Source: Thermoplasmata archaeon (GTDB lineage Archaea; Thermoplasmatota; Thermoplasmata; Thermoplasmatales; Thermoplasmataceae). From it: a stretch of 5,651 nucleotides of DNA. A program made the position numbers and the translations under genes. This document shows, in pieces, positions 1-5,651 of this stretch. The notes beneath the pieces were generated by a model that was not told where the DNA came from, did no database searches, and saw nothing but the letters and a program-made list of their open reading frames with translations. The number at the start of each line of letters is the position of its first letter. Positions within the stretch are counted from its first letter, which is position 1. Location: positions 1 through 5,651 of the forward strand of contig JAJZOM010000009.1 of assembly GCA_021811505.1 (NCBI GenBank), read 5' to 3'.

Positions 1-1020
1 CCGATTGTTTATTCAGGCATGAACCCGGAATCGATAATAGATTTCTCATCTAACCTGAACGACTTTGTTAATATTCACGATGCAGACAGGCTTGCGGGAA
101 ACCAGTTTCTCGGGTTGTATCCAGAAGATCAGCCCGACTGGCTTTTGGAAAAGCTTTCCCGCTACTCTCGTACGAATAATAATGAAATCATTCTGGGTTC
201 TGGACTCACTCAATTTATTCACCTTCTTTGTGATCTGTATGATAATTCCAGAATGCTTATGGTATCGCCTTCATTCATGGAGTATGAAAGGACATGCAGA
301 GCAAAACACACTTCATATTCAACGTTACCTGGCAGGATTCTTGCAGATAACCCGCACATCCTGAAAAGATATAACCCCGGAGTCGTTGTTATCACGAGGC
401 CGGATAATCCAACAGGATCGATGATCCGCTTTTCATCTTTAATGGAAATACTCAATTCTGCGGAGGATATTGGATCAAATGTATTCATCGACGAGGCGTT
501 TATTGATTTTACGGATGACGGCGAATTTTTCAGCACTGTTCAGCTTGTTCACGAATATGGAAATCTCATTCTTGGAAGATCGCTGACCAAGATCCTAGCC
601 ATGCCGTCCCTGAGAATAGGCTATCTGATCTCAGGTTCTGGCAATCTGGATCCATTCAGAAAATTGATGGAGCCATGGGCAATAGGGCAGGATCATATGG
701 AAGTCTTGAGAAACGTGGACCTTGAGTACATAAGGCAATCTGCGGCAAAGGTCAAGGAGAACAGGGAATATCTGATACATTCAATGAAGGAAATAGGGAT
801 GACGCCTGTCGGTGATCCTCAGGCCAATTACGTCACTTTCAGGTTGAGGGATGATGTGAATGCCGACAAACTGCTGGAATCTCTTGAGTCCTCAGGGTTG
901 CTCATTCGATCACTGTGGAACTATCCCGATTTCGGGAAGGAGTATGTCAGGATCGCAGTTAAGTCCAGAGAGAAGACGGATCTGCTTGTTAATCGTATCA
1001 AGGGGATGATCGGGCATTAA
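1..1020 (+). CDS. cobD: L-threonine-O-3-phosphate decarboxylase, CobD type (PLP enzyme; 5' end probably outside the window)
   Basis: A fold-type I PLP enzyme of the aminotransferase class I/II family. Counting from the ATG at 19 (333 residues), visible landmarks are IIDFSSNLND near residues 6-15, PDNPTG at 128-133 (Asn130 near PLP), IDEAF at 157-161 (Asp158 contacts the pyridine nitrogen), SLTK at 188-191 with Lys191 as the Schiff-base lysine, LRIGYL at 198-203, and YVRIAV around Arg311, the usual carboxylate-binding arginine. The DFSxNxN start separates CobD from its close relative histidinol-phosphate aminotransferase (HisC). CobD decarboxylates threonine phosphate to (R)-1-amino-2-propanol phosphate, the linker used by CbiB, and the cobQ-cbiB neighbours support this role. 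The frame stays open from base 1 to the ATG (PIVYSG), there is no Shine-Dalgarno before 19, and YSG resembles the YHGG found near CobD N-termini, so the true start is probably upstream. HisC activity is the main alternative. Confidence 0.8.
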   Translation, partial: PIVYSGMNPESIIDFSSNLNDFVNIHDADRLAGNQFLGLYPEDQPDWLLEKLSRYSRTNNNEIILGSGLTQFIHLLCDLYDNSRMLMVSPSFMEYERTCRAKHTSYSTLPGRILADNPHILKRYNPGVVVITRPDNPTGSMIRFSSLMEILNSAEDIGSNVFIDEAFIDFTDDGEFFSTVQLVHEYGNLILGRSLTKILAMPSLRIGYLISGSGNLDPFRKLMEPWAIGQDHMEVLRNVDLEYIRQSAAKVKENREYLIHSMKEIGMTPVGDPQANYVTFRLRDDVNADKLLESLESSGLLIRSLWNYPDFGKEYVRIAVKSREKTDLLVNRIKGMIGH

Positions 1021-1024
1021 GAAT

Positions 1025-2434
1025 ATGCTTATGGTACTCGGGACCGCTTCTTCCGCAGGTAAATCAGTAATCTCAACCGCTCTCTGCAGAATATTTTCCG
1101 ATGAAGGGTATAAGGTAAGCCCGTTCAAGGCGGTGAACATGTCCTTGAATTCGGTCTCGCTTGCTGATGGATCCGAGATAGCAAGGGCTCAGTGGCTTCA
1201 GTCCACGGCAGCGAGGCAGGAGCCATCGCGAGAAATGAATCCCATACTCCTCAAACCAGAAGGAAAAGGCTTTTCACAGGTAATTCTGCTGGGGAAATCC
1301 AGAGGGGTAATGAGCGTTGCAGATTACCAGGCTTACCTTATGGATCATGGAACCGATGCAGTCGAAAGCTCCGTTTCAGCGTTAATGAAAAAGTTTGACC
1401 TGATAATAGCAGAGGGAGCAGGTTCACCCGCAGAAATAAACCTCATGGATCACGATATCGCAAACACATACGTTCTTACAAGATACGCTAAAAAATCCAT
1501 ACTTGTCGGTGATATAGATCGTGGAGGAGTATTTGCCTCTCTATACGGTACAGTGAAGCTGATGAGAAATAGCGAAAAGGTCTCAGGCCTTATCATAAAC
1601 AAGATGCGGGGGGATACCGGTATGCTGAAGACAGGTATAGAGAGACTGACGCAGATGACTTCCAAGACCGTTCTGGGTGTAATGCCATACATGGATCAAC
1701 TCAGACTTCCCGGGGAGGATTCCCTTGACTATTCTGACGAAAAGATCGCAGGCAAGTCCATTGTGGTCATAAAATACCCGTACATGGAGAATTACAGTGA
1801 CATTGATCCTGTATTCGCTTATGGCGACGGTGCAAGATTTCTGGTCGGGCCAAACAAGGAAGCGATTGAAGAGGCAACGTTGATCATACTACCCGGCTCC
1901 AAGAACGTGCTGGAGGATCTCACGTTTCTGAAGGCCACGGGCATAATTGAATCATTAGTCTCAGCAGCGATGAGCGGCAAAAAGATCCTCGGGATCTGCG
2001 GCGGCTACCAGATGCTGGGCAAACAGATCAGGTTTACCGACGGGACTGTCTTGGAAGGAATCGGCCTGTTGAACGCGGTGACGGTATACAAACGGGAAAA
2101 AACTGTTAGGAAGGTCCAATATTCCGGGTTCGGGAATCACCTAGAGAAAAATATTCAGGGCAGTGGTTATGAGATTCACTACGGGTCCGTTTATTCAGAA
2201 GAGGATCCTCTTTTCATCACTGACGAAGGACAAGACGGAGCCGTCTCTTCCAAATACAAAGTCTATGGAACAAACATTCACAGCATACTTGAAAACAGCG
2301 ATATTTACAGGTTCTTTACCGGCAAGAGGCCCAACAGATCTTACGGGGAGATACTTGAAGATAACATCTCTCTACTTTCTGAAACCTTCAAAAGGAACAT
2401 AGATGTGGAGAAAATAGTGTCATGGTTCAGATAA
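1025..2434 (+). CDS. cobQ: Cobyric acid synthase, glutamine-hydrolysing (CobQ/CbiP)
   Basis: Uses ATP and glutamine to amidate four side chains (b, d, e and g) of adenosylcobyrinic a,c-diamide, giving adenosylcobyric acid; a cytoplasmic enzyme. The 469 residues are close to the usual family length. The N-terminal dethiobiotin-synthetase-like domain has a P-loop GTASSAGKS (6-14), PFKAVNMSLNS (33-43), MNPILLKP (71-78), EGAGSPAEINL (130-140) and GDIDRGGVFA (162-171). The C-terminal glutaminase domain has nucleophile Cys325 in GICGGYQMLG, GYEIHYG (381-387) and His419 in GTNIHS, so the Cys-His pair is present and the gene looks intact. The start ATG lies 4 bases after the cobD stop. A second ATG at 1031 is also possible, since both leave the P-loop whole. 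The best upstream purine tract (AGGGGATGAT, 1001-1010) is rather distant, so coupling to cobD translation is likely. Confidence 0.96.
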   Translation: MLMVLGTASSAGKSVISTALCRIFSDEGYKVSPFKAVNMSLNSVSLADGSEIARAQWLQSTAARQEPSREMNPILLKPEGKGFSQVILLGKSRGVMSVADYQAYLMDHGTDAVESSVSALMKKFDLIIAEGAGSPAEINLMDHDIANTYVLTRYAKKSILVGDIDRGGVFASLYGTVKLMRNSEKVSGLIINKMRGDTGMLKTGIERLTQMTSKTVLGVMPYMDQLRLPGEDSLDYSDEKIAGKSIVVIKYPYMENYSDIDPVFAYGDGARFLVGPNKEAIEEATLIILPGSKNVLEDLTFLKATGIIESLVSAAMSGKKILGICGGYQMLGKQIRFTDGTVLEGIGLLNAVTVYKREKTVRKVQYSGFGNHLEKNIQGSGYEIHYGSVYSEEDPLFITDEGQDGAVSSKYKVYGTNIHSILENSDIYRFFTGKRPNRSYGEILEDNISLLSETFKRNIDVEKIVSWFR

Positions 2435-3369
2435 ATGTGCATCTGATATTCATCTCTCTTCTGGTACTGGGGATGTCATTTTTAATTGATATCACTTTTG
2501 GGGAACCAAAAGTCTCAATACATCCGGTCGTAATGATCGGGAAGATCATATCAGCACTGGAAAAACCTCTCCGGAAAATGAAGAACCAGATTCTGGCAGG
2601 AATTCTTCTCCTGTCATTTATGGAACTGATAGTTCTCTCTCTTGTAATTGTGACGCTATACATTTCTGGATTCCTGATTCTGGCGTATATTATAATGGCG
2701 GGTTTCCTTCTTAAGACAAGCTACGCACTCACCTCCATGGGCTCTCATATCGCTCCTGTAATCGACTCCCTCAGTGCAGGCGATATCGAAAGTGCCAGAA
2801 AGCATTTATCAAAAGTTGTAAGGAGGGAAACAGGAGATCTCGACCTGCACAGCATATGTTCGGCATCCATTGAAACCATATCCGAGGGATTTGTCGATGG
2901 TTTTGCATCACCGTTATTTTACTTTCCGTATTTTGGTGTTTCAGGGTCTATGTTTGCAAGGGTGACGAGTACGCTTGATTCAACCGTGGGTTACAAGGAC
3001 GAGAGAAACATAAAATTCGGCAAAGCCTCAGCTCTTGCTGATACAATTGTAAATTTCATACCAGCCAGGCTTTCTGGATATCTCATCCTTCTGTCTTCTT
3101 TTGCAGTATCCGGCAGAAAGGAAAGCGTATCCTTGAGAACTATGAGCAGAAAGACAGAGAGCAAAAATGCCGGGTGGCCCATGGGAGCAATAGCCATAGG
3201 CCTCGATGTAAGACTGGAAAAGCATGGATCATATGTTCTTAATGAAGACGGGAAACCACCGGAAATAGAGGATGTAAGAAAAGCCATGAAGATATTCTAC
3301 CTTGCATCGATAATATTTGCCACCTTATTTGTGATCACGCCAATAATACTGATTTCCGCAATTTTGTGA
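2422..3369 (+). CDS. cbiB: Adenosylcobinamide-phosphate synthase, membrane protein CbiB
   Basis: Joins adenosylcobyric acid with aminopropanol phosphate to form adenosylcobinamide phosphate; an integral membrane protein. The 315 residues are normal for the family. Hydrophobic segments lie near residues 8-27, 57-98 (long enough for two helices), 218-230 and 291-315. Family landmarks are DITFGEP (23-29), HPVVMIG (34-40), VVRRETGDL (132-140), ETISEGFVDG (151-160), SPLFY (163-167), TLDSTVGYK (184-192), NFIPARLSG (211-219) and NAGWPMGAIAIGLDVRLEK (249-267). Several positions differ from the usual signature: SEN reads SEG, NTLDSM reads STLDST, and ARLDD reads ALADT. The reading frame is nevertheless intact and the rest of the family pattern is strong. 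The ATG overlaps the cobQ end by 13 bases, with GGAG at 2407-2410, 11 bases upstream, so translation is probably coupled. This appears to be the last gene of the left cluster. Confidence 0.92.
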   Translation: MVQINVHLIFISLLVLGMSFLIDITFGEPKVSIHPVVMIGKIISALEKPLRKMKNQILAGILLLSFMELIVLSLVIVTLYISGFLILAYIIMAGFLLKTSYALTSMGSHIAPVIDSLSAGDIESARKHLSKVVRRETGDLDLHSICSASIETISEGFVDGFASPLFYFPYFGVSGSMFARVTSTLDSTVGYKDERNIKFGKASALADTIVNFIPARLSGYLILLSSFAVSGRKESVSLRTMSRKTESKNAGWPMGAIAIGLDVRLEKHGSYVLNEDGKPPEIEDVRKAMKIFYLASIIFATLFVITPIILISAIL

Positions 3370-3734
3370 CCCATAGGCAGAGTATTTGGAGTTATTCTAT
3401 AACGAAGCGAATTCCATGAACCACGCGCGATAAAATCATCGCAATTCATTTTGTTCGAGAAATGGATTCACCAACTTGATACAATGAATGTTGTTCATCT
3501 TATAGTTGAACGTTAGCTGCTGCCCGCTCCTCAAATGACAGGAGAGAACATCGGCTCATCCCGTAATTTCCGCCATACAATTGTCTATCTTACCCAAAAT
3601 TTGTACAGAGCACTCTTGAAGCAGGAGGTTTGAGAATATCGTCATCTTCTATCTCGGACATAAGTTCTTCTGGATATGACCCGGTGCAGTATCACTTATC
3701 CCAGCATTTGAGACAAAAGGAGAAGATAATGTGA
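3370..3734. other. Convergent intergenic region without a recognisable gene
   Basis: This 365-base stretch separates the 3' ends of cbiB and cobY. All six frames are broken by stops. The longest open pieces are about 58 codons (plus strand, roughly 3550-3730) and a minus-strand piece of about 35 codons (roughly 3590-3695), and neither resembles a family I know. It contains three short inverted repeats: GCGAT/ATCGC (3427-3442), GTTCA/TGAAC (3493-3511) and CTCCT/AGGAG (3527-3544). Immediately beyond the cobY stop the minus strand is pyrimidine-rich (about 3709-3726), which may help end the cobY transcript. I see no tRNA, CRISPR repeat or cobalamin-riboswitch B12 box. It could be plain 3' spacer, a decayed gene, or hold a small RNA. 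Confidence 0.5.
3427..3453 (+). terminator. Possible transcription terminator after cbiB
   Basis: A 5-bp GC-rich stem (GCGAT, 3427-3431, with ATCGC, 3438-3442) and a 6-base loop are followed by the T-rich run AATTCATTTTG. It lies 57 bases past the cbiB stop, in the right place to end the plus-strand cluster. Archaeal termination depends mainly on U-rich tracts and this one is short, so the call is weak. Confidence 0.25.
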
Positions 3735-4277
3735 TCAGGCATATTCAAGCAACTTTTTTGCCCTGTCATAATCCGCAGTGGTATTGACATTTATGATCTC
3801 ATCATCTGTCACAACTGAGGAGTAACTAAGGGGCTCCAAAGAAGGCAGTTTCTTAAAAATGGTTATGCCAGTAATCTCACCATTACAGACTAGATTCACA
3901 AGGTCCCTGGTTATCATCGAGGATTGTTTCATAAAAAAGGATAATGTCTCTGCAGAATCGAGGACTATGTCTCCGGGGATAAGTAGGATTGGCAGAACAG
4001 AAACAGTGTTCAGGCATTCATTCATGTCAGAAACATACCCGTTTCCCGAGGATTTAATTATTTTTAACTCTGTTCCTCGATAAATTCCGGGAATTGAAGA
4101 TCCGTCTCTCGTACAGAGATGCACACCGAGACCAAGGGAAGAAACCATCCTGATTATCCTGCCGATGATCGTTTCATTCCCCAACCGAAGCAGGTACTTT
4201 TCAGGATTATTAATCCTGCTTCCTCTACCTCCGCACATTATTACACAGGTTTTGGGCTCATCGATGGTGTTTTCCAT
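3735..4277 (-). CDS. cobY: GTP:adenosylcobinamide-phosphate guanylyltransferase, archaeal CobY
   Basis: Transfers GMP from GTP to adenosylcobinamide phosphate, giving adenosylcobinamide-GDP, the activated form used by cobalamin synthase. Counting from the ATG at 4277 (180 residues), it begins with the MobA-like nucleotide-binding loop CVIMCGGRGSRI (11-22) and Lys27. It then has SGNGYVSDMNECL (77-89), which closely matches the segment SGKGYIEDLNECI that I recall from the Methanocaldococcus CobY, an acidic PGDIVL (101-106, candidate metal ligand Asp103), and the C-terminal INVNTTADYDRA (162-173). The open frame runs back to 4343, but 4277 is chosen because AAGGAGG lies 9 bases before it and the added residues resemble nothing in the family. 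It overlaps the cbiZ 3' end by 20 bases. CobY unrelated to bacterial CobU is an archaeal trait. A generic MobA-like transferase is the alternative, made unlikely by the SGNGY motif and context. Confidence 0.9.
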   Translation of the reverse strand: MENTIDEPKTCVIMCGGRGSRINNPEKYLLRLGNETIIGRIIRMVSSLGLGVHLCTRDGSSIPGIYRGTELKIIKSSGNGYVSDMNECLNTVSVLPILLIPGDIVLDSAETLSFFMKQSSMITRDLVNLVCNGEITGITIFKKLPSLEPLSYSSVVTDDEIINVNTTADYDRAKKLLEYA

Positions 4278-4914
4278 TCTCCAATTCCTCCTTCGCAAAT
4301 GACACGACCATGCGATAAATTTCCATTGAAATGATTCTTCCATGCGGGGTTATCCTCCCGGCGAATTTCTCACTCTTTCCATGATCTGTTATAAAAAGAG
4401 ATATACTGTCTGTTGAAGTGCCGGGAGATGGATCTCCGGTGGTCATGTCTCTGACACCCGCATCATTCATGGCCTGGGATTTTGCTTCCACAGAACTCTG
4501 AATCAGATTGATCGCAGCAGAATCAGAAAGTGGAATGTCTGCAACAACTGCAATATTAATGGTCCCTGCAGAATGATATCCAATGCTGCCAACGGACAAG
4601 GCATTATTCAAACCGGAAGTCGCAATGATAAATATGGTACTATCCTCATTGAGAAAGATCTTCCTCTTTGACACATCTGCGGCAGTCAGTGTGATGGTAG
4701 TGTCGCTTTCTTCAATCATATATTCACGGAGAAACCTAGTGCACTCTGATTCAACATCATGATTGTAGTCAATATCGACATGCCTGTTAATGAAGGTTGA
4801 ACATGTTCCTGTTCCGCCTTTAAACGGAGCGGAACTGAACATCCTCGCAGGTTCCTGAAAATGGATCATATAGAATTCAGTTCTTTCAACAAGACTGAAT
4901 TTACTTTTTTTCAT
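4258..4914 (-). CDS. cbiZ: Adenosylcobinamide amidohydrolase CbiZ (corrinoid salvage)
   Basis: Cleaves the amide bond between the corrin ring and aminopropanol in adenosylcobinamide, releasing adenosylcobyric acid that CbiB can use again; a soluble enzyme known from archaea and some bacteria that acquired it. The 218 residues span the whole CbiZ domain: [18 protein letters not shown] (19-36), YNHD (50-53), LTAADVSKR (76-84), [12 protein letters not shown] (98-109), AGTINIAV (116-123), EAKSQAM (143-149), [11 protein letters not shown] (164-174) and [12 protein letters not shown] (184-195). The ATG at 4914 overlaps the hutU stop as ATGA, which suggests translational coupling, but there is no clear Shine-Dalgarno. 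A second in-frame ATG at 4869 (residue 16) would still keep every conserved motif. The 15 residues between the two are lysine-rich and encoded by an inverted repeat, so the start is uncertain. cobY follows with a 20-base overlap. Confidence 0.9.
   Translation of the reverse strand: MKKSKFSLVERTEFYMIHFQEPARMFSSAPFKGGTGTCSTFINRHVDIDYNHDVESECTRFLREYMIEESDTTITLTAADVSKRKIFLNEDSTIFIIATSGLNNALSVGSIGYHSAGTINIAVVADIPLSDSAAINLIQSSVEAKSQAMNDAGVRDMTTGDPSPGTSTDSISLFITDHGKSEKFAGRITPHGRIISMEIYRMVVSFAKEELENGKHHR
4287..4293 (-). promoter_or_regulatory. Shine-Dalgarno for cobY
   Basis: The minus strand reads AAGGAGG here, a near-perfect archaeal ribosome binding site, 9 bases before the ATG at 4277. It lies inside the last codons of cbiZ. 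It decides the cobY start in favour of 4277 over the longer open frame, which has no comparable site. Confidence 0.75.
4874..4901 (-). repeat. Inverted repeat at the 5' end of cbiZ (hairpin or operator)
   Basis: AATTCAGT (4874-4881) and ACTGAATT (4894-4901) are perfect 8-bp inverted arms. Inside them CTT (4883-4885) can pair with AAG (4891-4893), with one bulged base, leaving a 5-base loop. It lies between the two candidate cbiZ starts and ends 4 bases before the ATG at 4869. Read on the plus strand it is followed by a run of seven T at 4904-4910, like an intrinsic terminator facing away from cbiZ. Because it also encodes residues 5-14 of the longer CbiZ form, a regulatory role is inference. 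Confidence 0.4.
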
Positions 4915-5651
4915 TTTATATATGGAGACCTGAAATTCACACCGTTTTTGATGAGCCTGATGGATTTCTCATATCCAGCATCGGCATGCCTGATTACGCC
5001 AAGTCCGGGATCTGCATTCAGGACCCTTCTTATGCGGGTCTCAGCATCTTTTGTCCCGTCCGCAACAATGACGAACCCCCCATGTATTGCGTTGCCGATA
5101 CCAGTCCCACCGCCATGATGGAATGAAACCCATGTTGCCCCCGAGATCGCATTCAGTGCAAAATTAAGAACAGGCCAGTCTGCAATTGCATCGCTCCCAT
5201 CTTTCATTGCCTCAGTTTCCCTGTATGGAGAAGCAACGGATCCGGTATCATGGTGATCTCTTCCTATTGCGACGGGTGCCGATATTTTTCCATCCCTTAC
5301 CATGTCGTTTATCATAACTCCCAGTTTCTCCCTCATGCCATATTCAGCATAGCATATTCTTGCAGGCAGACCCTGAAAATGTATCCTCTCCCGCGCAAGT
5401 TTTATCCATTTCACAAGATGCTGATCGTTGGAGAAATCACTCAGTATTGCATCGTCAATTGCATAAATATCCTCCTTTCTTCCTGAGAGAGCAACCCACC
5501 TGAATGGTCCGGAACCGATTGAGAAAAGATCCCTTATGTAGTGCGGGACGTAGCCCGGGATGTCGAATGCATTTTTAAGTCCACCCTCCTTTGCCCTTGT
5601 TCTGAAATCATTGCCGTAATCGAAAACCTTGCTTCCGTTGCTCTCTCAGGA
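4911..5651 (-). CDS. hutU: Urocanate hydratase, C-terminal part (5' end outside the window)
   Basis: Converts urocanate to 4-imidazolone-5-propionate with NAD+ as a catalytic cofactor, the second step of histidine degradation; cytoplasmic. About 244 C-terminal residues are visible of an enzyme usually near 550. In order they show [34 protein letters not shown], then [14 protein letters not shown] with the conserved active-site-region cysteine. The strongest signature is [20 protein letters not shown], with the catalytic aspartate region, then [16 protein letters not shown] and [10 protein letters not shown]. The protein ends normally with its TGA at 4911-4913, overlapping the cbiZ ATG. No ATG or GTG occurs upstream of the internal GTG at 5412-5414 (a conserved-region valine, not a start), so the gene extends beyond the window. 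An in-frame TGA at 5646-5648 falls within the last 15 bases, which are a reverse-complement copy of 5481-5495 and are probably not genuine hutU sequence. Confidence 0.93.
4914..4922 (-). promoter_or_regulatory. TATA-like box before the inner cbiZ start
   Basis: The minus strand reads TATATAAAA here, overlapping the last hutU codons (Tyr-Ile-Lys) and the first base of the ATG at 4914. An archaeal promoter at this place would start RNA about 25 bases downstream, near 4893, inside the inverted repeat and before the ATG at 4869. No purine-rich BRE precedes it, so it may simply reflect codon choice. Confidence 0.2.
5481..5651. repeat. 15-bp perfect inverted repeat with one arm at the window edge
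   Basis: TCCTGAGAGAGCAAC at 5481-5495 is the exact reverse complement of GTTGCTCTCTCAGGA at 5637-5651, with 141 bases between the arms. The inner arm encodes VALSG of the conserved FRWVALSG stretch of hutU, so it is genuine. The outer arm ends exactly at the last base of the window and breaks the hutU frame. Whether the match continues past the edge cannot be seen. Confidence 0.85.

Noticed and set aside
219..536. Minus-strand open frame inside cobD
   Set aside because: A shadow of the conserved PLP-enzyme frame; same reasoning applies to the other antisense frames in cobQ and cbiB.
7..2198. 10-base direct repeat GTTTATTCAG at 7-16 and 2189-2198
   Set aside because: A 10-base match is expected by chance in a window of this size, and both copies lie in coding sequence.
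3590..3730. Minus-strand frame with a CLKCWD...YC pattern, considered as a transposase or zinc-ribbon remnant
   Set aside because: The number of stops is what random sequence would give, and I cannot match it to a known transposase end; no terminal repeats or target duplication seen.
3370..3734. Cobalamin riboswitch
   Set aside because: No B12 box was seen, and the position between two gene 3' ends would not suit a leader element.
4278..4343. N-terminal extension of cobY to an upstream start at 4343
   Set aside because: The 22 extra residues lie fully inside cbiZ, resemble nothing in CobY, and the strong Shine-Dalgarno fits the start at 4277.
4861..5118. Plus-strand open frame opposite cbiZ and hutU
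   Set aside because: It is antisense to strongly conserved coding sequence and shows no family resemblance or ribosome binding site.
4911..5414. Short urocanase gene starting at the GTG at 5414
   Set aside because: Conserved urocanase sequence continues upstream of this codon in the same frame, so the GTG is an internal valine.

Overview
The window carries six protein genes, four of them complete, in two convergent clusters. Five act in the last steps of cobalamin (B12) assembly and in corrinoid salvage. The sixth is the 3' part of a histidine-degradation gene. The pair CbiZ (adenosylcobinamide amidohydrolase) plus CobY (the non-orthologous archaeal replacement for bacterial CobU) points to an archaeon. 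Heavy use of AGA/AGG for arginine and ATA for isoleucine, tight gene packing and moderate GC content would suit a Thermoplasmata-type euryarchaeon. That placement is inference from gene content and codon use, not a phylogenetic result.

Left cluster, plus strand, about 1-3369: a threonine-phosphate decarboxylase (CobD type, probably cut at its 5' end by the window edge), cobyric acid synthase CobQ (4-base gap), and adenosylcobinamide-phosphate synthase CbiB (13-base overlap). Together they make the aminopropanol-phosphate linker, amidate the corrin to adenosylcobyric acid, and join the two.

Middle, 3370-3734: a 365-base convergent gap with no recognisable gene. It holds three short inverted repeats and a T-rich stretch on each strand that could end the two converging transcripts.

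Right cluster, minus strand, 3735-5651, read right to left: the C-terminal part of urocanate hydratase (HutU), then CbiZ (ATGA overlap), then CobY (20-base overlap, own Shine-Dalgarno). CbiZ strips the aminopropanol from scavenged cobinamide to return adenosylcobyric acid. CbiB re-attaches the phosphorylated linker, and CobY activates the product with GTP. So the two clusters form one functional module with two entries to cobyric acid: CobQ (synthesis) and CbiZ (salvage). The final CobS-type synthase and the lower-ligand genes are not in the window.

Points most worth a second look: (1) the last 15 bases of the window are an exact reverse complement of 5481-5495 inside hutU and create an in-frame stop, which looks like a fold-back or assembly artefact; (2) a strong inverted repeat and a TATA-like box sit at the 5' end of cbiZ between two candidate starts; (3) CbiB departs from its family signature at several positions; (4) a hut gene is translationally coupled to corrinoid salvage genes.
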